DNA from: Clostridium sp.
GTDB taxonomy: Bacteria; Bacillota; Clostridia; Clostridiales; Clostridiaceae
Direction: 5' to 3'
Assembly: GCA_022773025.1 (NCBI GenBank)
Contig: JALEZF010000071.1
Location: 1 to 64,000, forward strand
DNA length: 64,000 bases
How positions within the stretch are numbered: the stretch's first letter is position 1; each line of letters starts with the position of its first letter. A model generated the notes under the pieces. It did not search any database and had not been told where the DNA came from. It was given only the letters and a program-made list of their open reading frames with translations. The translations under genes and the position numbers were made by a program. Positions 1 to 8,940 of this stretch are shown piece by piece.

Positions 1-195
1 CTACATTAACATATGTAAGATCACTAACTAGTATTTCTAAATCTCTTCTATTATCAAACTCTCTATTAACTATATTTTCTGTTTTATCCTCATTACAGCT
101 AGTTTTATTCACTTTATAGTATAATTAGAAATAAGTCTGTATTTATCCATAATTTCCCTTACCCTTCTTCGATAATTCTGTGTTTTTCCTGCCAT
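1..195 (-). pseudogene. IS3-family transposase (OrfB) relic, frameshifted and cut by window edge
   Basis: Reading the minus strand, one frame gives RRRVREIMDKYRLISNYTIK and then a stop. An adjacent frame continues with VNREFDNRRDLEILVSDL and TYVNV. These two pieces match, in order, the segment of IS150/IS3-type OrfB transposases that leads into the first DDE aspartate (VVSDLTYV). The frame change near base 121 and the missing N-terminal half show a dead copy. The continuation lies outside the window, so the extent of the element is unknown. The identification is from motif recall, not from a search. Confidence 0.6.
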
Positions 196-265
196 GGCAT
201 TCTTCCCTTCTCTATTTTTTTATATTATATCATGACCGAATATTTATTGTATAATTTATTATAAC

Positions 266-394
266 CTATCCAAATAACTCAAATTTTTTCTTTGCTTCCT
301 CTGTATTTTTCTGTTTAATTTTTTTACTTTTTTGTAAAATTATAAACAGAAAAGAAATAAAAATAAGACCATCTATTAAAATCATTACTATCAT
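266..394 (-). CDS. Possible 42-residue membrane peptide
   Basis: A short ATG-started frame encodes one hydrophobic stretch (about residues 1-20, MIVMILIDGLIFISFLF) followed by a very basic, lysine-rich tail ending KKKFELFG. No convincing Shine-Dalgarno sequence precedes the ATG, so it may be the tail of a decayed membrane gene rather than a working gene. It is the only coding-like object I see in the AT-rich stretch between the transposase relic and the acetyltransferase gene at 498. Confidence 0.2.
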   Translation of the reverse strand: MIVMILIDGLIFISFLFIILQKSKKIKQKNTEEAKKKFELFG

Positions 395-497
395 AGTAAA
401 TTTATTCTTTATTTTTCTTTCTATTAGTTAAAGCCCCTGTATTTATGCGGACATTTACATTTTTACTCTTTTTTTCTTATAAAAACAAACTGGAATT

Positions 498-941
498 TCA
501 CAGTCTTTTTTTCAGATAAATCATATCAATTAACTGCACGCCACCTTCGTATATTGGGGCATGATAATTATCTACAAAAAAGTTTTTAATTACATGCGAA
601 CGAACAAACCCACACTTTTCATAAAACGGGATAGTTAAAGGACTGTCTCCTGTACCAACTTGAATAATAGAATACTGGTCTTTGTATTTATCTGTAATAT
701 AATCTATCAGAGTTTTTCCATAACCCCTGCCTTGATACTCAGGATCTGTTGCAATATTCTTAATTTCCAAAATACCGTTACCCTCATTAGTGACAACACA
801 CGCACACTTAACTCCGTTATCATTCAAAATATACATTGTTCCTTTTTCAAGATAACGGTCAACCATATCTTCCTGTTCATCCGCAAGCAACAACAACGGA
901 AGATATACTTTTTTATTTTCCTTGATTTCCAATATTCTCAA
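498..941 (-). CDS. GNAT family N-acetyltransferase
   Basis: This 147-residue protein has the single-domain GNAT layout: a beta strand and the acetyl-CoA pyrophosphate loop QGRGYGK at about residues 70-76, preceded by the usual NIATDPEY, and the late FYEKCGF motif at about 106-112. GNAT enzymes move an acetyl group from acetyl-CoA to an amine; the substrate cannot be told from sequence. The start is TTG, supported by a GGGAGGAG ribosome site about ten bases upstream. An ATG lies between them in another frame and stops at once. It follows the XRE-type gene in the same direction with only a short gap, so the two may be co-transcribed. Confidence 0.85.
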   Translation of the reverse strand: MRILEIKENKKVYLPLLLLADEQEDMVDRYLEKGTMYILNDNGVKCACVVTNEGNGILEIKNIATDPEYQGRGYGKTLIDYITDKYKDQYSIIQVGTGDSPLTIPFYEKCGFVRSHVIKNFFVDNYHAPIYEGGVQLIDMIYLKKRL

Positions 942-1058
942 AATTCATCACTCCTCCCAAATTTTAATTTTTCTATTTCTTTAAGCTACTTATAAAACCA
1001 TAAATAGAAAATATAAACAAACCTAAACCGATAATAATTAAGGCAATCTTCCAACCTA

Positions 1059-1634
1059 TTATAACAATATACGAATCATTATGATTGCAACTACAATGGC
1101 TAGTACGCCTGAACCCATTGCTAACAAAAATTTCTGGTATGGACGTTTCCCATACTCACGATTTTTTTCAAGTTCATTCAGATTCTTCCCTTCAGAAAAA
1201 GCAATAATTTCTTTGTAAGTCTGAATATCAAAATTCTTTTTTTGTTTTTCAATTCTAATTGCATAATATATTGTAATAATAACAATTATAGCCCAAATCC
1301 CAATACCTATACGTCCCCAAAATTTAGATAAGGGAACTGGCACTAAAATCATGATTAACATAAGCACACTAAAAATAGCACTATCATGTTTAAAGCCTGC
1401 AATATCTTCTGTTTTAACTTCTTTTTTCATTTCTTCAAGGTCTCCTTTAATTAATACGTCAAGAGAGACACCAAAAATAGAACTTAATAACAATAAGCTT
1501 TTCACATCAGGGTAACTTTTATTGTTTTCCCAATTTGAAATTGTTTGACGAGATACAAACACCTTTTCAGCTAATTCATCCTGTGAAACCTTCATTTCAG
1601 TTCTATATTTTTTTATTTGTTTTCCAATCTCCAT
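1059..1634 (-). CDS. XRE-family HTH regulator with C-terminal membrane segments
   Basis: Residues 5-62 form a Cro/CI-type helix-turn-helix (VSQDELAEKVFVSRQTISNW is the helix pair). A charged linker (65-80) follows, then about three hydrophobic segments near 86-102, 108-127 and 170-190, so the DNA-binding domain is probably tethered to the membrane. This architecture is common in Firmicutes; ligand and targets are unknown. A strong AGGAGGG site sits just upstream of the ATG. Beyond the stop, an overlapping frame ending at 973 encodes a further hydrophobic helix (GWKIALIIIGLGLFIFSIYG), either a coupled micropeptide or a tail lost by frameshift. A palindrome at 1707-1740 lies about 73 bases upstream and could be its own operator. 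Confidence 0.85.
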   Translation of the reverse strand: MEIGKQIKKYRTEMKVSQDELAEKVFVSRQTISNWENNKSYPDVKSLLLLSSIFGVSLDVLIKGDLEEMKKEVKTEDIAGFKHDSAIFSVLMLIMILVPVPLSKFWGRIGIGIWAIIVIITIYYAIRIEKQKKNFDIQTYKEIIAFSEGKNLNELEKNREYGKRPYQKFLLAMGSGVLAIVVAIIMIRILL

Positions 1635-1706
1635 AAATGCCCTCCTGCTCTTTCAGTCTATAACCTTAAAAAAATTCTAACAATCAAAAGTCTTTGATAT
1701 GGCCTA

Positions 1707-1740
1707 TTTTCTATGTCAAAATCATTTGACACCTAGAAAA
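1707..1740. promoter_or_regulatory. Long imperfect palindrome upstream of the XRE gene
   Basis: TTTTCTA-TGTCAAA, four-base loop ATCA, TTTGACA-CC-TAGAAAA: two seven-base arms pair perfectly on each side, broken only by a CC bulge. No T-run follows on the minus strand, so it is not a typical terminator of the gene ending at 1899. Position and symmetry suit an operator for the XRE protein. The 14-base string TATGTCAAAATCAT (1712-1725) recurs at 1805-1818 without the palindrome. Confidence 0.4.
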
Positions 1741-1898
1741 TCCACTTAATTCGGACTTCATTATGTATGTCCACTCCTTGATTACTATAAAACATTCATA
1801 GGCTTATGTCAAAATCATCTTATATATTCTGCTTTAATTATCTTACCTGATCCTCTGACATTCCTTGCATGGGTGATTTATAACACTGTCGTTGTTAC

Positions 1899-3119
1899 TT
1901 AGGTTCTAGACAGCATAACAACTACCTCAACATGGTCGGTGTGCGGAAACATGTCTACAGGCCATGCCTCTGATGCTTTATATCCCTTTTTTCTAAAATA
2001 CTTTAAATCTCTGGCTAATGTTTCTGGATTACAGGATACATATACAACTTTAGATGGTTTAAGCATGGCTATGGAGTATATAAATTTTTCAGTACTTCCA
2101 CTCCTTGGTGGATCCATTATAACCCCATCCACAGCTTTGCCTTCCTTTGCCATAGCTTCCATGAAGTCACCAGCATCACCTTTATAAAACTTTACATTAC
2201 TAATACCATTTCTTTTGGCATTACATATAGCATCCTTCACAGCATCACCGTTAAGTTCCACACCGATGACACTCTTTGCCCTTGGAGACGCAATTATGCC
2301 CATAGTTCCAATTCCGCAGTAAGCATCTATAACTGTTTCTCTTCCCGTAAGATTCAAAAGTTCTATAGCTTTATTGTAAAGAATCTCTGTCTGAATGTGA
2401 TTCACTTGATAAAATGACTTAGAGGGTATTCTAAATATGGAGCCGCATAGGCTGTCTTCAATATATCCTTTGCCATAAATCACTTTTTCCCTCTGTCCAA
2501 GCACCATGCTAGTCCTCTTATTATTTTCATTGAGTACTATGGTTGTTATCTCTGGATGGGATTTTAAAAGAGCTTTTACAAAATTATTTTTAGATGGAAA
2601 AATCAGTAACGCTACCACCATAACCACCATTATCTCTTCACTCTCAAAACCTCTCCTTATAAGTAGATGCCGTAAGAATCCATCTCCTGTATTTTCATCA
2701 TATATATTTATCTTAAAAGATTTTGTCATTTTCCTTATGGTATTTATTATCTCATCGCATTTCTTATCATCGATAAGTCAGCTTTCAACAGGAACAACAT
2801 TATGAGTGCCAGCCTCATAGACTCCTGATATAACCTTTCCTCTGATGCTGTGAAATACAGCATGAACCTTATTTCTATAATTATAGGGATTATCCATTGC
2901 TGCTACAGGCTTCACATCTATGCCACTTCCAAGAAGCTCCTGAACCATTTCTCTCTTATTTTTAAGCTGTACATCATAAGAAAGTTTTAAGCTGGTACAT
3001 CCTCCACACTTCTTATCAACTGGGCATCTAAGTTTAACAGCCTTCCCTTCCTCAATTTCTTTAGGCTTTACCTTGTGCAAATCAATATTTCGTTTCTTTT
3101 CAATATTCCCACTTTTCAT
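1899..3119 (-). pseudogene. RlmD-type 23S rRNA (uracil-5-)-methyltransferase, interrupted by in-frame TGA
   Basis: The two open segments (2778-3119 and 1899-2729) are one reading frame of 407 codons split by a single TGA at 2778-2780. Upstream is the iron-sulfur motif CPVDKKCGGC (near residues 32-41). Downstream are the SAM-binding VIDAYCGIGTMG, the DPPRSGS motif and the catalytic-cysteine region YVSCNPETLARDL, all intact. In the family, and in the paralogue at 8941, the TGA position is a cysteine (context VDSCLI / MDTCLI), the likely fourth ligand of the [4Fe-4S] cluster. It lacks the N-terminal TRAM domain of the paralogue. A point nonsense mutation is the simplest reading; sequencing error or recoding are alternatives. 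The retained downstream frame argues the loss is recent or not a loss. Confidence 0.75.
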
Positions 3120-3295
3120 TATGTAATTCCCCTTATAATATGTCTTATAACTCCTACAAGCCTCATTAAAGCTGCTTCATTATGCTATAATCTAAAATTA
3201 ATTATCAAATCTCATTCTTAAAATTGTTCTTCTACAACCTACAAAGATCTTTTCAGTAATTTGTTATTTTATCATTTTAGTTTCCAATTTTTTGA

Positions 3296-6175
3296 TTACT
3301 TCTTTGTCTTTGTATACCATCCTTCCTTACAGCCAGCTTCTTTACCTCCTCCATAAGAACCGCATATTTTAAATTTAGAAATAGCTTGTTTTACATATTT
3401 TTCAATTGATTTTCTATCTCCAAGTACCCATAGTTTTCCTGAAGTTGATCTTAAATCAAGAACCTTCAATCCAACTTCGTTAAAATATGCTTTTACAACA
3501 CTCTCAGTGAAATCTATTTTCTTATCTCTAGCTTTTTTCTTATTTTTATTTGTTTTTTTAGATTCACTATCTTTAATCTCCTTCTTAAATTCTACTTTCT
3601 TATCTATATGTTGTACATCTGCAGGAATATTCATTTCCTCATCAAATACATATAATTCTTCTAATGCTCTTGTATAAGTTATATATTTTTCATTTTTTGT
3701 CATTCTTCCTGTAATAGCAATTACAGTTCCAAATTCTAAACCTTTTACTTCATCAACAGTCATAAGATTCCATCTTGTTCTATGAAGATCAAAGCTATCC
3801 ACCATCATATTATGGATTTTGTTTTCATACATCTTAAACTCATTTTGAAAATGCCTTGCTTCTTTTAAATTCTTAACGATAATTGCACATAATCCGTATT
3901 TTGGAACATTTAAAAATAACTTAGTGATTTCTTCTTTAAAATTTTCATAACCATTCAATCTATGAACTCCATCACCATCTAAATTTATTGCATTCATTTT
4001 CATTCCAAACCGTTGATTACAATATTCTGTTATTTGTCTAGTATTACGATAATTTTCTAGCATAGTATATTGTTTAAAATCAGCTATATTACCAATCTCA
4101 TCCCAGTTATCTATACCTTTAGTACCTTCAATATGCTGTTTTTCATCACCAAACAAATTTAAAATAACTTTATTATCATTCACCTTCTTAATCAGATTTA
4201 TTTCTTGAGGAGCAAGTCCCTGTGCCTCATCAATAGTTATCAAGCTTTCTTTAGTATCATTTGGTATCCCGTGGTAATTATATAAGATTTGCAAGAAAAT
4301 ATAAGGTGAACAACTCAAAGTTGCTATTTTATCATTTTCATCAGGCTCTTGACCAAGTTTTTTCATAATGGCAAGATAGACATTTTTAACCATATCATTA
4401 CTTAAATCTGTCATATATTTAATTTTTTCTAGCAAATGTTCATAATAGTTCAATGACAGTACTGGATTATCTATAGATTCTAGGTTTTTAACACATCTCA
4501 TCAATTTTCTTATTTTTGGTCCTATCGAATCTTCATACTTCAAATATTTATCATCAAAATTAATCATGTTATTAAGTATTGAATAAGATTCACTAATAAT
4601 AATCTCTTTTTTAGAAATGATACTATACATATCCTTAATATTATAGTCCTCATAATTTGTTTTAAAATCTTCAAATATGGATAATAATTTATCTATATTT
4701 TGTTTAAACTCATCTAATTTCGAAAAATACTCAACATCCTCTTCCACCATTTTTTTAACTAATTCCAAATATTCTATACTTTCATTTTCACGCCTAATTT
4801 TTCCAAGTCGATTAACAATCGCATCTTTATTTTTTTCCTCATCTAGATTTTCTAATTCATTTTTCCGCTTTTTAATTGAATCTTCTAATGTTAATTTTTT
4901 TTCTGAAATTCTTCGTAAAACTACGATTCTACGATTTATTACCATATCCTTAAATTCAGCAAATCCATTAAATATATCTCTGATAAAATTATAATAATCT
5001 CGTAATGATGCATTATTCTTATTTGCAATTTCATGTGCTTGCAAAATTAATTCTCTCAATTGTCTTTCTGGTACATCCTTTTTAGTATTTCTTCCATTAA
5101 TCCCCATTTTAATTAGACCTATATTATAATTAAAATAAGACTTCTTAATTGAAGTTTTAATTTCTTTTATAATATCGTTTATACATTGATCAGAATAAAC
5201 ATATTTCTCTTGTTTACTAGAAAGACTGATAGAAGGATTAATTTGACCATAGTCATCTTTACTTCTACCATACTTTTCAATACAATAATCATAGTATTGA
5301 AATAATGTTCCTATTTTTAAATCAGAGATTTCTAGTTCATAACGCATATTTTCTGCCATTCGAATATAAGCTAACGAAGGAGTAATGATATATAAATTAT
5401 TTCTATCCAAACTATTAGGGTTATCATATAAAATAATAGGTAATCTATGCATCATAACCATAGACTTTCCAGATCCTGCACACCCTTGTACTATAATATT
5501 TTGTCTAAATGGTGTTTGAATAATCTCTCCCTGTTGCTTTTGAATAGAAAATACAATATTTTTAAATTCTTCACCTGACCGTCGATTCAATAATTCTTGT
5601 AAAAACTCATCTGCAATTATTTTTTCCTCATCTTCTGTAAGTATCGGAAACATAGGAATAACATTTTTCACTTTAGTAAACCTTAGTTCAACTTTTCGCT
5701 TCATCTTTAAAATATATTTTGTACAATACTTTTTATCATTTTTACCATATACAACGCTATCAAATACCTCCCTTGTATTATCAAGCAAATAGTGTCTGCA
5801 AACAGGTCTCTTCCATGAGCATATAAACAACTCTTTTCCATGTGCATATGTATGTAACCCAATTTTTAATTCTTGTTCTTCTTCAGTTCCATCTTCATCA
5901 TGAATCTCTACTATGATACGATGATCATATAATTCATCTTTTATCTGCTGAACTCTCTTTATTTCATGCTGAGTAGCTTGAATTTCTGATGTAGCTTCTA
6001 TCAACATTCCATAAGTATCTGGTAGACATTGATCTTTTGCCTTTTGTGATTCAAGAGTAAATCTTGTTAATTTATCATCTAGTTCAAGCATCTCATTATC
6101 CATACGCTCAATGAGTTTATTTAGTATCATCTGCTCTTCTTTTTTTAATTTTTCTACATTGTTAATTGTATTCAT
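3296..6175 (-). CDS. HelD/UvrD-like superfamily-1 helicase or ATPase, second gene of helicase cassette
   Basis: This 959-residue protein starts with a helical, coiled-coil-prone region (about 1-90). The P-loop QGCAGSGKS lies near 229-237, and a long helical insertion (about 370-560) is followed by the Walker B ITIDEAQGLAP near 645. UvrD-type motifs come late: ENYRNTRQI, then VDEVKGLEFG and YTRALEELYV. The split motor with inserted coiled coil and the N-terminal helical arm recall HelD, which clears stalled RNA polymerase, but the length and C-terminus differ. The last 80 residues form a separate basic-linked module with KLWVLGD and GGG...GWYTK signatures. It begins 19 bases after the upstream helicase gene with a GGGGG ribosome site, so the two are one transcript. 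Function is unproven; defence, RNA polymerase rescue or repair are possible. Confidence 0.85.
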   Translation of the reverse strand: MNTINNVEKLKKEEQMILNKLIERMDNEMLELDDKLTRFTLESQKAKDQCLPDTYGMLIEATSEIQATQHEIKRVQQIKDELYDHRIIVEIHDEDGTEEEQELKIGLHTYAHGKELFICSWKRPVCRHYLLDNTREVFDSVVYGKNDKKYCTKYILKMKRKVELRFTKVKNVIPMFPILTEDEEKIIADEFLQELLNRRSGEEFKNIVFSIQKQQGEIIQTPFRQNIIVQGCAGSGKSMVMMHRLPIILYDNPNSLDRNNLYIITPSLAYIRMAENMRYELEISDLKIGTLFQYYDYCIEKYGRSKDDYGQINPSISLSSKQEKYVYSDQCINDIIKEIKTSIKKSYFNYNIGLIKMGINGRNTKKDVPERQLRELILQAHEIANKNNASLRDYYNFIRDIFNGFAEFKDMVINRRIVVLRRISEKKLTLEDSIKKRKNELENLDEEKNKDAIVNRLGKIRRENESIEYLELVKKMVEEDVEYFSKLDEFKQNIDKLLSIFEDFKTNYEDYNIKDMYSIISKKEIIISESYSILNNMINFDDKYLKYEDSIGPKIRKLMRCVKNLESIDNPVLSLNYYEHLLEKIKYMTDLSNDMVKNVYLAIMKKLGQEPDENDKIATLSCSPYIFLQILYNYHGIPNDTKESLITIDEAQGLAPQEINLIKKVNDNKVILNLFGDEKQHIEGTKGIDNWDEIGNIADFKQYTMLENYRNTRQITEYCNQRFGMKMNAINLDGDGVHRLNGYENFKEEITKLFLNVPKYGLCAIIVKNLKEARHFQNEFKMYENKIHNMMVDSFDLHRTRWNLMTVDEVKGLEFGTVIAITGRMTKNEKYITYTRALEELYVFDEEMNIPADVQHIDKKVEFKKEIKDSESKKTNKNKKKARDKKIDFTESVVKAYFNEVGLKVLDLRSTSGKLWVLGDRKSIEKYVKQAISKFKICGSYGGGKEAGCKEGWYTKTKK

Positions 6176-6194
6176 TATTGTGCCCCCATATTAT

Positions 6195-8645
6195 TTAAAA
6201 TTCCAACAATGCCTGTAACGCTCTAGCTGTGTGAGATCCTTTAAATCTTATGCAAGGAAAATATTCTGTTTCAATTGTATTTCCCTCTGTTATAAAATCA
6301 GCTGCTGCTAATGGTTGTCCAAACCATATAATTTGCCTATCTATAATGGTAACTGGGTTTGTTACATATGTATATGTTATAATATAATCTTCAAATACTT
6401 TTGGAAGAGTAATATTATCATCAGTTCTAATAATCACCTTAACTCCTTGTTCTATCACTTCTTTAAGTGTTTTTCCTAATTCCCTAATTGCTTCATCATT
6501 TTCATCTATTAATCCTGGAATATCAATATGGATCTCTTTTTTTGCTTTATGTATATCATTCATATATTCATACCAAGTTTCTTCACGGTCATTAACTAAT
6601 ATTTCTGGTATCCCATCTTTATCTGCACAGCACTCAAGAATTGTATCTTCTCCATCTAAAAATGAATCAATGCTGTACATTTTATTTAACACTTTTGTAA
6701 ACATAAGATTTTTAGAAATATTTTTTCGAACAAAAAAATCTCTATTAGCAACTAAAATAAACTTTCCTTGTGCACGTGTTAATGCAACATTAAACAAACG
6801 ATCAGCTGTGTTATTTTTCATAGAGGTAAGAAGTGTACCAGGATAACGCATCCGAAAACAATCTACTGCATCATAGATAATAATAGGTTTTTCAGAGCCT
6901 TGAAATTGGTGGACTGTAGCACAAGTGATTTTAGCGAACTTCTTATCTCTATCTTTTAAATCACGAATCATAGACAATATCAATCTAGACTGCGCATTGT
7001 ACGGTGTAATAATGCCTACCTCATAAATATCAACACACATTTCTGCCAATCTTGCACATATTAAAGCAGATAGCAAGTTGATTCTTGAATTATCCATAGT
7101 TTTAATACATACAGAATACATGAAGCTTAAATCAATTAATACCATTGGTTCTTTTCTTACTGGTCCACATTCAGCAATCTGTTGTCTACTTTCATATATT
7201 TTTTCAAATGTTTTTAATTTATCTTCATACATTATCTTACCAACAAAATCTGCTATATTAGGATGCATACGATATTGAATGTTAAGCATTACTAACCATT
7301 CGTGACCATAACCATTTTGAACAGCACTTGTGATTCCAGTATAGTCAAAAATATCTTTTTTTAATCTATCATCTATATTATTTTGCACAATAGCGGGCAA
7401 TTGGCAAAAATCACCTAGGCATACAAATCCACATCTCGCTAACCCTCCTGCAAAAATAATTTGAGGCACATAAGCCATACTAGCTTCATCAAAAATAACA
7501 ACATCAAATTTTTGTGAATAAATAGCTTTATTAACAATAGCCTTTGAAATTGTAGTTGCTACAAATGCTGCTGAATGAATCAATTCTTTTTCTCTTGACA
7601 TCAAAATTTCTCTAATCCTATTTAGACGTTTATTTATCTCAATTCTTCTAGAATCTTTTCGCTTTAATTTTCTTTTTTCTAAATTCAATTCTTGATACTC
7701 CTCAGCTAATTCAGGATTATGATTTAAAACAAACTGATAAGATGTTAATGTCTTACTCTCTAATAATTCACGTACTCTTGGATAACCATACCGAATAACT
7801 TGACCTGGCTCAGTATCTGCCATACGTGAAACTCTAAGAAGTGCACCATCAACAGATACATTACTATAGGACAGCATCAGAACTCTTTTTCCCCTTTCAA
7901 TATGTTCAAGAGCAATCTTTGCCAACGTCTGTGTCTTTCCTGTTCCAGGTGGGCCCCAAATCAATGTAATCTTATCAGATGTAGCTTTTTTCAATGCATA
8001 ATCCTGTCCACACATAATGTTTTGACGTTCATTAATTTTAGTTTTTCCTTTACATGCAAGTTCATAAGCTATTGAGTTTGTATCAGAATTCATTTCATAT
8101 AATCGTTCCATTAGTGCCTCCAATAATCTCCACTGTTCCGCTGTAAACTCAATACTCTCAACAAATTCTCCAAGAAATTCCTTTGAGGAAATCATTATTG
8201 TGAATTCTTCACAGGCTACAACATAAGCCCCTACTATTGAATTACCCATCCAAAGCTTTATAAGTGTTCCATCCGGAAAATGAAGTTCTGTATCTGTATC
8301 AAACGCATATATGTATTCTCCAGCCTTTGAAGGAATACGCTCTCCATCAACAGCTCTGTATTTTTTACCACCAGTATCTTTCAAATACCTTATCTCATTA
8401 TTAATTGAATAACTAAAGTTTTTTTTAAATTGCTCAAACTTAGCTACCGAACTTTCTATCTCTAATTTTTCTTGAAGTTCCTCGTCCTCTAATTCCAAAG
8501 TAGTTGAAAGTGCTGCTGGATATGAGTATTTCTTGATCTCTCCATGAAAGGAAACACTCATTATGTTATCGTTTACATTTGTGATGATTCCAATTTTATT
8601 CGCTTGTCTATGCATTACTTTCATTCCAATTAGTTTTTCTATCAT
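6195..8645 (-). CDS. Dna2/Upf1-like superfamily-1 helicase with C-terminal PLD-like domain, first gene of cassette
   Basis: Residues 1-50 form a small beta-rich module (GMKVMHRQANKIGIITNV, then FHGEIKKYSYPAAL). The helicase core has Walker A WGPPGTGKT (about 230-238), Walker B FDEASMA (about 384), motif III GDFCQLPA, the IQYRMHP motif, TVHQFQGSEK and motif VI NVALTRAQGK, the set typical of COG1112/AAA_11-AAA_12 helicases. After about residue 680 comes a PLD-like fold (YEYMNDIHKAKKEIHIDIPG, later VTIIDRQIIWFGQPL) in which the HxK residues are not evident. Helicase-PLD fusions are known from the Mokosh type II defence protein; the resemblance is at architecture level only. It has its own promoter (8740-8768) and a GAGGTGAAGGTGA ribosome site. 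Confidence 0.85.
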   Translation of the reverse strand: MIEKLIGMKVMHRQANKIGIITNVNDNIMSVSFHGEIKKYSYPAALSTTLELEDEELQEKLEIESSVAKFEQFKKNFSYSINNEIRYLKDTGGKKYRAVDGERIPSKAGEYIYAFDTDTELHFPDGTLIKLWMGNSIVGAYVVACEEFTIMISSKEFLGEFVESIEFTAEQWRLLEALMERLYEMNSDTNSIAYELACKGKTKINERQNIMCGQDYALKKATSDKITLIWGPPGTGKTQTLAKIALEHIERGKRVLMLSYSNVSVDGALLRVSRMADTEPGQVIRYGYPRVRELLESKTLTSYQFVLNHNPELAEEYQELNLEKRKLKRKDSRRIEINKRLNRIREILMSREKELIHSAAFVATTISKAIVNKAIYSQKFDVVIFDEASMAYVPQIIFAGGLARCGFVCLGDFCQLPAIVQNNIDDRLKKDIFDYTGITSAVQNGYGHEWLVMLNIQYRMHPNIADFVGKIMYEDKLKTFEKIYESRQQIAECGPVRKEPMVLIDLSFMYSVCIKTMDNSRINLLSALICARLAEMCVDIYEVGIITPYNAQSRLILSMIRDLKDRDKKFAKITCATVHQFQGSEKPIIIYDAVDCFRMRYPGTLLTSMKNNTADRLFNVALTRAQGKFILVANRDFFVRKNISKNLMFTKVLNKMYSIDSFLDGEDTILECCADKDGIPEILVNDREETWYEYMNDIHKAKKEIHIDIPGLIDENDEAIRELGKTLKEVIEQGVKVIIRTDDNITLPKVFEDYIITYTYVTNPVTIIDRQIIWFGQPLAAADFITEGNTIETEYFPCIRFKGSHTARALQALLEF

Positions 8646-8739
8646 TCACCTTCACCTCTTCTCACATTTATTTTACTAACTAATACGTCTATTAGACACA
8701 ATTTTTTAATAGTAATAATTCTTATTAACATTTATATTA

Positions 8740-8768
8740 ATTATAAATCATTCAACATATTTTTTCAA
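8740..8768 (-). promoter_or_regulatory. Sigma-A-type promoter of the helicase cassette
   Basis: On the minus strand TTGAAA (8768-8763) and a perfect TATAAT (8745-8740) are separated by 17 bases. The predicted start is near 8733, leaving about 88 bases of leader before the ATG at 8645. The rest of 8646-8940 is AT-rich, and I see no gene in it. Confidence 0.65.
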
Positions 8769-8940
8769 TTTTGTAAAATTATAAAATATATACTTCTCTA
8801 TGACAACCATATATTATCCAGTCTATATAAATCATATCAACGGATATATTAACATCGATTAACTAAAAAAGGATCTTCAAGACTTTAAATTTTACATTCA
8901 AATCTCGAAAATCCATTTATTTCAACCCTTCTCGACTACT

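Noticed and set aside
2778..2800. Firm selenocysteine call for the TGA in rlmD
   Set aside because: The hairpin is adjacent to the TGA and too small for a known bacterial SECIS, and no selenocysteine machinery is visible. Kept only as a question.
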